From Varibaculum massiliense (lineage in GTDB: Bacteria > Actinomycetota > Actinomycetes > Actinomycetales > Actinomycetaceae): a stretch of DNA of 64,000 nucleotides. The stretch lies in assembly GCF_900106855.1 (NCBI RefSeq), contig NZ_FNWI01000004.1, forward strand, positions 496,001-560,000. Direction: 5' to 3'. Positions 26,658-35,924 of the stretch are shown one piece after another; position 1 is the first letter of the stretch, and each line of letters starts with the position of its first letter. The position numbers were made by a program, and so were the translations under genes. Below the pieces are notes generated by a model. The model made no database searches. It was not told where the DNA came from and saw only the letters and a program-made list of their open reading frames with translations.

Positions 26658-26937
26658 GCTGAAAGTGGTGCTGAGCATTGTTAATCTGCTGACAGTTTTC
26701 AAAGGAAATACTGGCTATTTCTCTTCCTAAGACGTTCCCGACTGGTTATTCAGTTACCAACGAATGCCCCACTAATCCTGGCGGTTGCTCCTGGTTTGTT
26801 TTTCAGCTGGTCTTGCGGTTTTCTCGGCTATCTATCTAGTTTCCCCTAGTTTGTCCTCAGGGGTAGATAAGAGCGCAACTTCCTGGTTAACTTATTACCA
26901 ATTTTTTTCAGAGGTCACGGGCGCGCAAGCTGAGGGG

Positions 26938-27483
26938 GTGAACAAGAATCCCTACTCCTTCGGGGCGCTACTAGCAGCTTTGGGGGCGACCTTACTGCTG
27001 GCCACTTCCCCAGCCCCCTTTGCCTCTGCTAACACTGGCGCTCAAGGATTTGGGAAAACGGTGAACCTGGCGCAGCTTGCGGGAGAGATTGGATATTACC
27101 AGTGGCCAAGTCGCCATCGCGTCCAGATTCTGCGACCTTTTGATCCCCCAAGCTCCCCTTGGGGCAGCGGACACCGGGGAGTTGACCTAGCTATGCCGGC
27201 AGGCAGCGAGATTTTTAGTGCGCGGGAAGGAACCGTTTTCTTTGTCGGCACCATCGCCGGCAAACCCAGTATTTCGATTAAACATTCGGAGCTGATTCGC
27301 ACTACCTATACCCCGGTGAAAAGTGACTTAGCGGTAGGTACAGCGGTTAAGGCTGGTCAAAAGATCGGAACCTTGGAGGAGGGACATCCGGGGCTACATT
27401 TTGGGGCAAAAATCGATGACCGCCACTACTTGAATCCCCTGCTGCTAATCCTGGGGCCGATTCGTCTGCTCCCCGACCCCTAA
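26938..27483 (+). CDS. M23/LytM-like secreted protein, catalytic His residues absent
   Basis: Secreted LytM-fold protein, 181 aa from GTG 26938. A signal peptide (ALLAALGATLLLATSPAPFASA) is followed by an M23 domain: HRGVDLAMPAGS with ligands H79 and D83, GTVFFVGTIAGKP, and GLHFG with ligand H154. The usual HxH catalytic histidine is Gly152 and the YxHL histidine is replaced in TTYTPV. Such forms near rpsB occur in other actinobacteria. It may bind peptidoglycan or activate amidases rather than cut. The frame opens at TTG 26785, giving an extra hydrophobic N-terminus, so the start is uncertain. It is divergent from rpsB. Confidence 0.75.
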   Translation: MNKNPYSFGALLAALGATLLLATSPAPFASANTGAQGFGKTVNLAQLAGEIGYYQWPSRHRVQILRPFDPPSSPWGSGHRGVDLAMPAGSEIFSAREGTVFFVGTIAGKPSISIKHSELIRTTYTPVKSDLAVGTAVKAGQKIGTLEEGHPGLHFGAKIDDRHYLNPLLLILGPIRLLPDP

Positions 27484-27528
27484 ACTAGCTTCTTGCTGCT
27501 AGCAGTCGGTAAAGACCCCCAAAAGATG

Positions 27529-28440
27529 CTAGGCGCGGGGGAAAGCCTGCTGATAGGCACCGATTAGGCGATGAGCATCTACATGGGTATAGCGCTGAGT
27601 AGTCGATAGCGCAGAATGTCCTAACATTTCTTGGATTACTCGCAGATCAGCCCCGCCCGCTAACATGTGGGAGGCCATCGAGTGTCGCAGACCGTGCGGT
27701 CCTAAATCGGGTACCCCCGCCAGGGCGCAGGCGCGATGCAGACGCCCCCGCACAATCCTTTCCGAAACTGTCCCCCCTTGGGCTCCTAAGAATAGGGCGT
27801 CAGCAGGCGGTGATTTTTGTAGCTCGCCCCGCGCCCTCTGCAAGTAAAAACGCAAGGCTTTTTCGGCCTGGGGGCTAAAGGGGACTATTCGTTCTTTAGA
27901 TCCTTTGCCCCATAGCCGCACCGTACGCGAGTTGAAATCAATATCTTCCGGTACCAAGGTGCAGATCTCGCCCACCCGCGCCCCGGTAGCGTAAATCAAT
28001 TCGAAGATAGCCCAATCCCGTGCCATCACCGCGTTAGTATCCGCCTGACTTTCACACCAAGCTAACAGCTGTTCAGCTTGCGAAACCGATAGGGTGTGCG
28101 GCAGATTTTTCGCAGTTTTCGGGGTACGAAGTTGCTTTGCAAAATCCGTTTCCAGCAATTGATTTTGTTTTGCCCATTTTGAGAAGGCACGCAGCGCCGC
28201 GATTTTACGGGCAATAGTGGTGGCGGTTTGTCCTTGCGTACGCAACTGCGCCAACCAGTTACGCGCCGCCAGCAAGGTACAGGCCGGCAAAATGGATTGC
28301 TCTTCACTGATTCCGCAATGATCCAGCCACCCGCGCAAATCCGCTAGATAAGCCTTAATGGAGGCTGGCGAGAATGATTTGGCATACTGCAGATAACGGC
28401 GATAGTCCTCTAAGGCTTCCCCTCGTTTTACCGCTCGCAT
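27529..28440 (-). CDS. xerC: Tyrosine recombinase XerC
   Basis: Site-specific recombinase resolving chromosome dimers at dif with XerD, 303 aa. A SAM-like N-terminal DNA-binding domain (LEDYRRYLQYAKSFSPASIKAYLADL) precedes the catalytic domain with Arg in TGARVGEI, Lys in WGKGSKERIVP, HGLRHSMASH (His, Arg), a later His in LGHSALST and the Tyr nucleophile in QRYTHV. Start is ATG 28440, just past the dprA stop codon; ATG 28464 in frame lacks a ribosome site. Context downstream of dprA supports housekeeping XerC rather than a phage integrase. Confidence 0.9.
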   Translation of the reverse strand: MRAVKRGEALEDYRRYLQYAKSFSPASIKAYLADLRGWLDHCGISEEQSILPACTLLAARNWLAQLRTQGQTATTIARKIAALRAFSKWAKQNQLLETDFAKQLRTPKTAKNLPHTLSVSQAEQLLAWCESQADTNAVMARDWAIFELIYATGARVGEICTLVPEDIDFNSRTVRLWGKGSKERIVPFSPQAEKALRFYLQRARGELQKSPPADALFLGAQGGTVSERIVRGRLHRACALAGVPDLGPHGLRHSMASHMLAGGADLRVIQEMLGHSALSTTQRYTHVDAHRLIGAYQQAFPRA

Positions 28441-28442
28441 CT

Positions 28443-29612
28443 TTAGACCCCCGCCTTTTTCCATTTGCCATCGACTTGGATTACCCGACCATCCATTTCC
28501 AGATTACCCATAACAGATAGCACTTCCTCGATAGCTGCCCCGCTGGCGCGGGCAATTGCCGCGGCATCAGCCAGGCTACCCAGCGGAGTGGCATCCAGAA
28601 TTCGGGCGCTTAGAGAATCCAGACCGTCCAGGTAACCTGCTTGCACCCGAGTGCGCTCGCTAGTTACCGTCCCTAGGGGTGCAATCATTTCTAACACGTC
28701 CTCGGCGCCGCTAATCAAGGTGGCGCCATCTCGGATTAACTGGTTGGAGCCCGCCCATTCGGGTTGGTTAATGGGGCCGGGAACTGCCCCTACCTGGCGC
28801 CCTAGCTCCATGCCGTGCCGGGCAGTATTGAGCGCTCCAGAACGAAAACCCGCCTGGATAACCACAGTTGCTGCCGATAACGCCGCGATTAGGCGATTGC
28901 GATCTAAAAATCGCCACCGGGTGGGGCGCGATCCGGGCGGATATTGACTAAGCAGTAGCCCTCCCCGCGCAATCTGCTTAAACATCTGCGAATTCATAGC
29001 CGGGTATGGTCGATCCAGACCGCCTGCCAGCAGACTAATGGTCGGAGTTTTTGCCCGCAAACACGCCTGGTGAACCAGACAATCTACTCCATAAGCACCC
29101 CCGGAAACTAGGGTCATCCCCTCTCCGGCACAACGCCACGCAAGTTCGGTGGCGATATCGTGTCCCAGGTTGGAAACGGCGCGCGCCCCTACCATCGCCA
29201 CGGTTTTCTCGCTTTCCTTATTTAGCAGGGAGGTATCCCCGATTGCCCACAGTGCCCAGGGTGCGTTAGCGACATTTGTAAACGCGGCTGGCCAATCCGC
29301 ATCGCGGCGAGTAAGCAGTTTAAAACGTCCTCGGGAAAGCATCTTTTCTAGAGCGGGTAAATCTAGGACTTCTAGGCGAGACCGCCAACGGGAAAATGAC
29401 TTGTCCCATTTGTCTCCGCCGGTACGTCGCAGCAGCTCTGCTGGTAAATATCTGTGCCATCGCTGTGGATGCTCACTGGCGGCGCGGCGGGCAATTTTTA
29501 GGGCGGCAACCGGGCCGAGTTCACTAAGGAGCAAATCTGCTGTCAGATCTCCGGCCTCTGTTAACATTGACCAACTAGCACATGCCAGCCGGTACTGATG
29601 ATTATCTTCCAT
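28443..29612 (-). CDS. dprA: DNA-processing protein DprA
   Basis: Loads RecA on incoming single-stranded DNA during transformation, 389 aa. The Rossmann-like core contains VAMVGARAVSNLGHDIA-type sequence, LVSGGAYGVDCLVHQACL, ISLLAGGLDRPYP, RFLDRNRLIAALS, and the C-terminal GAVPGPI and WAGSNQLIRDGATLI. A C-terminal winged-helix-like segment follows. AGGAGGAAAC precedes the ATG. It sits between comM and xerC, a competence-related set common in actinobacteria. Confidence 0.93.
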   Translation of the reverse strand: MEDNHQYRLACASWSMLTEAGDLTADLLLSELGPVAALKIARRAASEHPQRWHRYLPAELLRRTGGDKWDKSFSRWRSRLEVLDLPALEKMLSRGRFKLLTRRDADWPAAFTNVANAPWALWAIGDTSLLNKESEKTVAMVGARAVSNLGHDIATELAWRCAGEGMTLVSGGAYGVDCLVHQACLRAKTPTISLLAGGLDRPYPAMNSQMFKQIARGGLLLSQYPPGSRPTRWRFLDRNRLIAALSAATVVIQAGFRSGALNTARHGMELGRQVGAVPGPINQPEWAGSNQLIRDGATLISGAEDVLEMIAPLGTVTSERTRVQAGYLDGLDSLSARILDATPLGSLADAAAIARASGAAIEEVLSVMGNLEMDGRVIQVDGKWKKAGV

Positions 29613-29620
29613 GTTTCCTC

Positions 29621-31171
29621 CTAGGAGCGCTGCGAAGTTCGCAGCGAATAGGCCAGACCAAAATCTTCGTTGGTGGGTTTATCTCTGCCATTTAGATCCG
29701 CAGCTGTCCACGCCACTCGGCAGATACGGTCAGCGCCCCGCATAGAGATTCGTCCCGATCCCACCAGGCGATCTAGGCGGTCTTTAGTGGCGGAATCTAA
29801 ATACTGCTTCAAAATGCGGCTGGGAATGCGCGAGTTCAGGACAATTCCTTGATCTTTCCAGCGATAACGCGCGCGTTCTCGAGCAGTCAACACCCGCTCG
29901 CGCACGGTTTTACTGCTCTCGGGTAATTCTTCAGTGGTTAAATCGCTAATTTTTGGTCGCCCTACCCGGCACTGCAGATCGATGCGATCCATAAGCGGTC
30001 CCGAAAGCCGCGCTAAATACCGTACCCGCTGATAAGGGGTACATTTACATTCCCCTCCCAGTTGCCCCCACATTCCACACGGGCAAGGGTTAGCCGCAAT
30101 CACCAGCTGGAAGGCTGCCGGGAAACTGGTAACCGCCCGCGAGCGATGCACGGTTATTTTTGAGGTTTCTAAAGGCTGGCGCAAAGCATCCAGGCTGCGG
30201 GTTTGAAATTCGGGGGCTTCATCCAGGAAAAGCACGCCCCGGTGCGCTAAGGAGATTGCGCCGGGGGTGGCGATTCCGCTGCCTCCCCCAATCAAAGCCG
30301 GAAGGGTAGCGGAATGGTGCGGGGCAATAAAGGGTGGGCAACGCATTAGGCCATTTGCGGGCATAAAAGTTCCCGCCAGGGAGTGAATCGAGGTCACTTC
30401 TAAGGCTTCCTCATCATTTAAAGGCGGTAAAATCCCCGGTAGGCAACGTGCCAGCATGGTTTTCCCGGATCCGGGAACTCCGATGAAACTTAGGTGGTGT
30501 CCGCCGGCAGCAGCTATTTCCAAGGCTTTGCGTGCCAGGAACGCTCCCCGTACCTCCTGCAAATCTGGGGAATCTTCCAGTACCGGGGCAGCCGGCGCTG
30601 CCAGGGAATCTGGTTTATCGAGGGTTTTAAGCTGCGCTACCCGGTCTTTCATTTTCCGCATCCCTAAATGAGACAGTGCTTCTACCAGGTGCGATACTCC
30701 GATGATTTCTATTCCCTCAATTAGGGAGGCTTCGGCGACTGCCTCGGCAGCCACCATCACTTTCTTGAAGCCAGCCCGCCGCGCCGCTAAAACCTGGGGC
30801 AAGATTCCTTTTACCCGATAGACGCGCCCGTCTAAACCCAGTTCCCCGCAAAACACCATCCCCTCTGCCCGTTTTTGTACCCCGGCAAAGCGGGAAGCCA
30901 CCACTGCCAGGGCAATTGGTAAATCAAAACCGGAACCAGTCTTAGGCAGTTCCGCCGGGGAAAGATTAACCGTAAGCCGGGTAGGTTCCCAGCGCAGCCC
31001 GGTGGAGGCAATCGCAGCCTCCACCCGAGCCCGAGATTCTCTAAGTGAAGCATCTGGCAGCCCTACCAGGGCGAATGCCGGTAAACCTTGAGTGTGATGG
31101 GCTTCAACTTTAATCAAATGACCATTCAAGCCCACCATTCCCAGGGCATAACAAGTTCCGATTTGTGCCAT
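29621..31171 (-). CDS. comM: ComM/YifB Mg-chelatase-like AAA ATPase
   Basis: Hexameric helicase that promotes branch migration during natural transformation, 516 aa. N-terminal Lon-like fold (residues about 1-160, VGLPDASLRESRARVEAAI), Walker A GVPGSGKTML, Walker B VLFLDEAPEF, ANPCPCGMWG and the C-terminal Mg-chelatase domain (SARTVRERVLTARERA-like). A cysteine cluster CPCG...CKC is seen as in family members. It is 2 nt from yraN and 8 nt from dprA, so all three are one transcript. Confidence 0.93.
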   Translation of the reverse strand: MAQIGTCYALGMVGLNGHLIKVEAHHTQGLPAFALVGLPDASLRESRARVEAAIASTGLRWEPTRLTVNLSPAELPKTGSGFDLPIALAVVASRFAGVQKRAEGMVFCGELGLDGRVYRVKGILPQVLAARRAGFKKVMVAAEAVAEASLIEGIEIIGVSHLVEALSHLGMRKMKDRVAQLKTLDKPDSLAAPAAPVLEDSPDLQEVRGAFLARKALEIAAAGGHHLSFIGVPGSGKTMLARCLPGILPPLNDEEALEVTSIHSLAGTFMPANGLMRCPPFIAPHHSATLPALIGGGSGIATPGAISLAHRGVLFLDEAPEFQTRSLDALRQPLETSKITVHRSRAVTSFPAAFQLVIAANPCPCGMWGQLGGECKCTPYQRVRYLARLSGPLMDRIDLQCRVGRPKISDLTTEELPESSKTVRERVLTARERARYRWKDQGIVLNSRIPSRILKQYLDSATKDRLDRLVGSGRISMRGADRICRVAWTAADLNGRDKPTNEDFGLAYSLRTSQRS

Positions 31172-31173
31172 TT

Positions 31174-31542
31174 TTAGATCCCCCGACAGTGGTTAATCAC
31201 CGGCACTTTTCCACCGGATACATCAATAGCAATCAAATCGATGCGCACCCCGCACCCTTGACCCAGGTCTGGGTGCTCAGAAAGCCAAAGACTCACCAAT
31301 TGGCGCAAGCGGCTATATTTTTCGCGCCCAATCCCGCGCCGAGCTCCCCCATACTGCTGGGTGGTGCGGGTTTTTACCTCGGCAAATACTAGGCGCGCCG
31401 AACGCGGATCCCGGCAGATAACATCGAGCTCTCCGAAACGACAGCGCCAGTTACGGTCGATAATCTGGTAACCGCACTCTTTCAGCATCCGCACGGCCAG
31501 ATCTTCTCCCGCCGCCCCGATTACCCGGTTCTTACTTGCCAT
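31174..31542 (-). CDS. YraN/UPF0102 family endonuclease-like protein
   Basis: Small protein of 122 aa with a Holliday-junction-resolvase-like fold: GAAGEDLAVRMLKECGYQIIDRNWRCRFGELDVI, with the Glu-Leu-Asp motif, then FAEVKTRT (E-x-K). These acidic residues are those of a PD-(D/E)XK nuclease. Activity has been little studied in the family. First gene of the yraN-comM-dprA-xerC series. Confidence 0.9.
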   Translation of the reverse strand: MASKNRVIGAAGEDLAVRMLKECGYQIIDRNWRCRFGELDVICRDPRSARLVFAEVKTRTTQQYGGARRGIGREKYSRLRQLVSLWLSEHPDLGQGCGVRIDLIAIDVSGGKVPVINHCRGI

Positions 31543-31688
31543 GCCTCAAGACTGACTCTGCAGGCAGGTAAAGGAAACTTTTTATTTTTTGGGCAAGGAA
31601 AACCCCGGATTACCTCCCCTTGGGGATAACCCGTTGTACAGCGTCGAAGACCGAGATAGACCTACCCGCCCCCTCGAAGATAAAGGCG

Positions 31689-33254
31689 TTAATACAGCTG
31701 CTCACCGTGCTGGGGACAGCGGATCAAGTAGTTAAAAGCTCCCAGGGCGGCATTAGCTCCCGCACCCAGGGCAATCACAATCTGCTTATGAGGAGTGTTA
31801 GTGCAATCCCCGGCGGCAAAAATTCCGGGTACCGAAGTGGCGCCCTGGTTATCTACTTTGATATACCCGTTTTCTAACTGCATAGTTTCTGGCAACCAGT
31901 CAGTGTTAGGAATCGAGCCTATCTGCACAAAGATACCGTCCAGATCCAGGCTGTGTTTCTGCCCTTGGGCATCTTGATATTCCAGACCGGTAACCCGATG
32001 ACCATCCCCGATCACCCTGGTAGCGTTGGCAGAACTGATGACTTGGGTATTGGGCAGCTCTGTGAGCCGATTGACCAGCACTTTATCAGCCTGCAGTTTT
32101 TCAGCTAGGTCAATCAGAGTAACTTCCCGAGCCAATGCCGCTAAATCAATTGCCGCCTCGACTGCCGAGTTTCCCCCTCCCATGACTGCAACCCGGCGAT
32201 CGGCAAACAATGGACCGTCGCAGTGAGGACAGAAAGTAACCCCCCGGTTCAAGTACTGTTCTTCACCAGGAATATCCAGACGCCTAAAACTGGTGCCGGT
32301 ACAAATCACCACGGTACGCGCGCGCAGACAAGCCCCGCCCTCGGTAGTCAGCGGAATCAGCCCGTCCTCGCCGCGCTGCCCAATGGCTTCAATCTGAATC
32401 CCACCAATCTGCTCAACTGCGTAATCGCGTAGGTTCGCTTTAAAGGTGGCGACTAGATCCTCGGGTTGGACGCGTTCAAGGGTAATTAGATTCTCGATCT
32501 GACCGCTCTCCAGGATTTGTCCCCCGATGCGGTCTGCCACTAACCCGACCCGCAACTGTTTACGCGCCGCATATACTGCCGCGGCGGTAGCGGCCGGGCC
32601 TCCCCCGATTACCAGCACATCGAAAGGCTCCAGGGCATTCAAACGCTTCAGGCGCAGCCCCGTCATTCCCCGTCCAATCTTGGAAACAATCTGTTCTAAA
32701 GTTGCCCTGCCCTGCAGGAATACTTCCCCATCCTTCATCACCGTGGGTACTGATTGCAGATGCAGATGCTCGAACTCTTCCCAGAAAGTTCCCCCATCCA
32801 CCGTGGTGTGCTTAATCAGCGGGTTGATAACCGAAATTGCATTTAAGGCTTGTACTACGTCCGGGCAGTTCATGCAGGAAAGCGAAACATAACTGGTGAA
32901 CTCGGCGGGTTCATCGATTTCTTTAATCGCGGCGATAATATCGGCGTCAGCCTTCACCGGATGTCCGCCCACCTGCAACAGCGCCAACACGAAACTGTTG
33001 AACTCAGTTCCAGTCGGCACCCCCGCGAAACGCACGCTGATATCGGAATCAGCTCGCCGAATCGCAAAAGAGGGTTTGCGCTGGTTTTCTTCCCATTTGA
33101 CTTGGATATTATCCGATAATCCCGCTATCTGATGCAGGATTTCGGAGGTCTGCTTGGACTGTTCAGAATAATCCAGGGAAGTGGCGAACTCTACCGGGTA
33201 TTTAACTAATCCAATAACTTGTTTTACCTGGTCAAGGATTTGTTCTTCTAACAT
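31689..33254 (-). CDS. ahpF: Alkyl hydroperoxide reductase subunit F
   Basis: Flavoprotein that transfers electrons from NAD(P)H to AhpC, 521 aa. N-terminal tandem thioredoxin-like domain with the CMNC redox centre (YVSLSCMNCPDVVQAL). FAD motif VIGGGPAATAAAVYAARK, active disulfide FCPHCDGPLF, NAD motif VMGGGNSAVEAAIDLAAL, and VPGIFAAGDCTN near the C-terminus. It starts 2 nt after ahpC, giving a two-gene peroxide-detoxification operon. Confidence 0.95.
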   Translation of the reverse strand: MLEEQILDQVKQVIGLVKYPVEFATSLDYSEQSKQTSEILHQIAGLSDNIQVKWEENQRKPSFAIRRADSDISVRFAGVPTGTEFNSFVLALLQVGGHPVKADADIIAAIKEIDEPAEFTSYVSLSCMNCPDVVQALNAISVINPLIKHTTVDGGTFWEEFEHLHLQSVPTVMKDGEVFLQGRATLEQIVSKIGRGMTGLRLKRLNALEPFDVLVIGGGPAATAAAVYAARKQLRVGLVADRIGGQILESGQIENLITLERVQPEDLVATFKANLRDYAVEQIGGIQIEAIGQRGEDGLIPLTTEGGACLRARTVVICTGTSFRRLDIPGEEQYLNRGVTFCPHCDGPLFADRRVAVMGGGNSAVEAAIDLAALAREVTLIDLAEKLQADKVLVNRLTELPNTQVISSANATRVIGDGHRVTGLEYQDAQGQKHSLDLDGIFVQIGSIPNTDWLPETMQLENGYIKVDNQGATSVPGIFAAGDCTNTPHKQIVIALGAGANAALGAFNYLIRCPQHGEQLY

Positions 33255-33256
33255 AT

Positions 33257-33820
33257 TTATAGCTTTCCGGACAGATCAAAAGTAGGAGTAATCGTGCTTT
33301 CGCCCAAATCCCAGTTCGCGGGACAAACTTCATCCGGGTGGTCGTAAATATATTGTGCCGCCCGCACTTTCCGCAGCAGTTCCCCGGCGCTGCGTCCGAC
33401 TGCATCGGAAGTGGTTTCTACGTATTGAATAATCCCGCTGGGATCAATCAAGAAAGTGCAGCGATAGGCACAGCCGGATTCTTCGTCCAAGGCCTCGAAG
33501 GCACGCGAGATTTTGCCGGTAGGGTCGGCTACCATGGGGAAGGAAATTTTTTGAATCCGTTTCGAGGTTTTATGCCAGGCCTTATGGGAGTGATGTTTAT
33601 CGGTAGAAACTGAATAGACCTCTACCCCCATCCGCTGCAACTGGGCATAGTTGTCTGCCAAATCCTCTAGTTCAGTGGGGCAAACGTAGGAAAAATCCGC
33701 CGGATAGAAGAACATTATTGCCCATTTATCACGGTAATCCTCGCTGGATACGTCGACAAATGAGTCGTTATGGAAAGCTATCCCGGACCAGTCCGGCGCC
33801 ACAGCATTAATCTTGGACAC
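33257..33820 (-). CDS. ahpC: Peroxiredoxin AhpC
   Basis: Typical 2-Cys peroxiredoxin, 187 aa, reducing H2O2 and organic hydroperoxides. Peroxidatic cysteine C47 in DFSYVCPTE and resolving cysteine C166 in DEVCPANW. The GTG start has AAAGG upstream. It is transcribed ahead of ahpF. The 109-nt upstream interval contains no recognisable OxyR or PerR box that could be defended by eye. Confidence 0.95.
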   Translation of the reverse strand: MSKINAVAPDWSGIAFHNDSFVDVSSEDYRDKWAIMFFYPADFSYVCPTELEDLADNYAQLQRMGVEVYSVSTDKHHSHKAWHKTSKRIQKISFPMVADPTGKISRAFEALDEESGCAYRCTFLIDPSGIIQYVETTSDAVGRSAGELLRKVRAAQYIYDHPDEVCPANWDLGESTITPTFDLSGKL

Positions 33821-33929
33821 TGTCAGCCTTTCTGCATATAAACCATCGTTAAAATGCCTAACACTTTCCTTCTATGGTAACAGCCGCTCGTCATCTCGGT
33901 TAGGTAAATACACTATCCGGGTCAGTATT

Positions 33930-34235
33930 TTAAATAGTTATTTCTGATTCGGGCAGTTTTTCAACGTTAATATCTTTGAACGAGTAAACCTTGACACGGT
34001 TGACGAAACGGGAGGGGCGATAAATATCCCACACCCAGGCGTCCTGCAAAGTTACTTCAAAGAAAACATCCCCGCCATTATTGTGCATTTGCACGTCAAC
34101 CTGATTCGCCAAGTAGAAGCGGCGATCGGTTTCCACCACGTATTTGAAGATGGAAACCACATCTCGGTATTCACGGAATAGGGCGAGTTCCTGATGATTC
34201 TCGTACGCCTCTAGATCTTCAATGCCCAATGTCAT
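33930..34235 (-). CDS. DUF2469 family protein
   Basis: Actinobacterial protein of 101 aa with the family pattern EDLEAYENHQELALFREYRDVV, FKYVVETDRRFYLAN and DAWVWDIYRPSRFV. It is usually found beside rnhB and lepB, as here. Its ATG overlaps the rnhB stop codon by 4 nt. Function is unknown; no membrane segment. Confidence 0.88.
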   Translation of the reverse strand: MTLGIEDLEAYENHQELALFREYRDVVSIFKYVVETDRRFYLANQVDVQMHNNGGDVFFEVTLQDAWVWDIYRPSRFVNRVKVYSFKDINVEKLPESEITI

Positions 34236-35077
34236 CCCCTCTGACTACTGAAAACTATCGGAGGCTGCGCCCGTTTTTCGCGGCGAGTATGCCAAGCCCG
34301 AGTGAATTCGGATGCCGGCACTCCTTGCAAATGCCAGCTGAGGCGGTGTAAAGAATCCAACCCTAAGTGGCTAATTGCCTGTAGGTGCTGCGCGGACGCA
34401 TATCCCTTATTTGCTGCCCAGCCATACCCCGGATCGGGTAAGCCGCTCATAAGTCTATCTCGAGTAACCTTCGCCAACACGGAAGCAGCGGCGATAACTA
34501 CCGATTTCCCGTCCCCTTTAACCAAAGTGGTAACTTCGCGGGGAATTTCTTTTCTCGAGGAGGTGTCCGGCGTCGATTCGGGCAGGGGCGCTTCGCAGGT
34601 CGCAAATAAGTCTGCAGGTGCCGATAGATAGTCAAAACTGCCATCAAGCAGCAGTAAACGCGGGGAAAAACCAATTGTTTCTATTGTTTCCAGGGCGCGG
34701 TATGCCGCTAAACGCAAGGCGGGAGTCAAGCCCTCCCGATCGATTTCCTCGGGGCTAGCAGTTCCTACCGCCCAGGCAGCCGGCCACGCCGCTAACTCGT
34801 CAAACATGGCTTCGCGCCGCCTAGCGGTTAGCTGTTTCGAATCGGTTAAACCAGCTGGAGGCTCCCCCTCGGTGCCATCTATGATTGCTATTCCCACCGC
34901 CAAAGGCCCCGCGATTGCCCCCCTGCCTACTTCGTCAATGCCGGCTACGCAAGTTAGCTTAGTCGCCGCCGTGCCGCCCTCACCTGCAAGAATAGTACCA
35001 GAGTTCGGTGGGGTAAATAGTTTACGGGCGCGCTGCAGTAGGGAAAGTTCCAGGTCGCGGCTTGGGGTGGTTGTCAT
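34232..35077 (-). CDS. rnhB: Ribonuclease HII
   Basis: Removes ribonucleotides from DNA and cuts RNA-DNA hybrids, 281 aa. GIDEVGRGAIAGPL with catalytic Asp-Glu, then LTDSKQLTARRREAM, a later LLLDGSFDYL Asp and ASVLAKVTRDRLM. The N-terminal about 45 residues and an inserted segment (about 170-195) make it longer than average. It lies one base past lepB. Confidence 0.93.
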   Translation of the reverse strand: MTTTPSRDLELSLLQRARKLFTPPNSGTILAGEGGTAATKLTCVAGIDEVGRGAIAGPLAVGIAIIDGTEGEPPAGLTDSKQLTARRREAMFDELAAWPAAWAVGTASPEEIDREGLTPALRLAAYRALETIETIGFSPRLLLLDGSFDYLSAPADLFATCEAPLPESTPDTSSRKEIPREVTTLVKGDGKSVVIAAASVLAKVTRDRLMSGLPDPGYGWAANKGYASAQHLQAISHLGLDSLHRLSWHLQGVPASEFTRAWHTRREKRAQPPIVFSSQRG

Positions 35078-35078
35078 T

Positions 35079-35846
35079 TTAGGGAGCGGGGGGAACTGCC
35101 GCGAAAGCGTCGGTGTTCTTAATCGTAGACACCCGATTTAACGGCCACATGATTGCGAAGGCTCGTCCCGTCACCTGGTCTACAGACACAAACCCTTTCG
35201 AAGGTTCTTTTATATGGAAACGCGAATCCTCTGAATTGGAACGGTTGTCCCCCATCACCCAAAGTTTCCCGGCCGGCACCGTGACATCGAATTTGATTAA
35301 CGAGGGCGCACTGCCAGGGTTTATATATCCACTTTCGTCTACGCTCACTCCGTTGACTTTCAGTCTGCCGTTAGTGTCGCAGCATTGCACCCGATCCCCA
35401 GGCAGCCCCACAATCCGCTTTACCAGGTGGTTGTGGGAGTCGTCGGGACGTAATCCCACCCAGATCATTATTTTTCCGGCAATGGAGGGACTGGGGGTGG
35501 TGCCATCGCGTTTTAACCAGTTGTCATCATCTTGGAAAACGATTACGTCACCCCGGTTAAGTTGCCGGTATTTGGGAACCAGTTTCGACACGATGATGCG
35601 GTCATTGATTTGCAGGGTTTGTTCCATCGACGAGGATGGGATTTGGAAGGCTTGCAGCAAAAAAGCTTTGATAATCGCCGAGATAGCCAGGGCTACCACC
35701 ACCATCATTAGGGTTTCGCGAATCATTAGCCACCCTTTGGAGGGAGTTTTGCGCGTGCGTCGACCTCCGGGGGCAAGACTGCCTTTACCCCGGTTTCCTA
35801 AGCCGCTTGTGGCTCCAGTCTCTTTCATCCCTTTAGCTCCCGCCAT
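35079..35846 (-). CDS. lepB: Signal peptidase I
   Basis: Cleaves signal peptides of exported proteins, 255 aa. A basic N-terminus and one membrane helix (about 44-66), then the catalytic Ser in PSSSMEQTL, the Lys region HNLVKRIVGLPGDRVQ and box E MGDNRSNSEDSR. It forms a unit with rnhB and DUF2469; rplS upstream ends in a hairpin. The serine peptidase active site looks complete. Confidence 0.93.
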   Translation of the reverse strand: MAGAKGMKETGATSGLGNRGKGSLAPGGRRTRKTPSKGWLMIRETLMMVVVALAISAIIKAFLLQAFQIPSSSMEQTLQINDRIIVSKLVPKYRQLNRGDVIVFQDDDNWLKRDGTTPSPSIAGKIMIWVGLRPDDSHNHLVKRIVGLPGDRVQCCDTNGRLKVNGVSVDESGYINPGSAPSLIKFDVTVPAGKLWVMGDNRSNSEDSRFHIKEPSKGFVSVDQVTGRAFAIMWPLNRVSTIKNTDAFAAVPPAP

Positions 35847-35876
35847 GATTCGATGTTTCCATCATGCCACATATAA

Positions 35877-35912
35877 GTTAATCGGCTCTGCCAGCGGGCA
35901 GAGCCGATTAAC
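35877..35912. terminator. 16-bp perfect hairpin after rplS
   Basis: 35877-35892 and 35897-35912 are exact complements (GTTAATCGGCTCTGCC) around AGCG. It lies 13 nt past the rplS stop codon, with TTATAT following on the minus strand. It probably terminates rplS before lepB. Confidence 0.7.
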
Positions 35913-35924
35913 AAAATAGTGTTA

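Noticed and set aside
27529-28440. XerC as a phage or island integrase
   Set aside because: The gene is in the conserved yraN-comM-dprA-xerC context with housekeeping neighbours and has the length and motifs of chromosomal XerC.
33821-33929. OxyR or PerR box upstream of ahpC
   Set aside because: No inverted repeat of the right form was visible; calling one would be guesswork.
35113-35919. 268-codon frame antisense to lepB
   Set aside because: It covers the signal peptidase gene on the opposite strand, has no recognisable family and runs into the rplS terminator hairpin.
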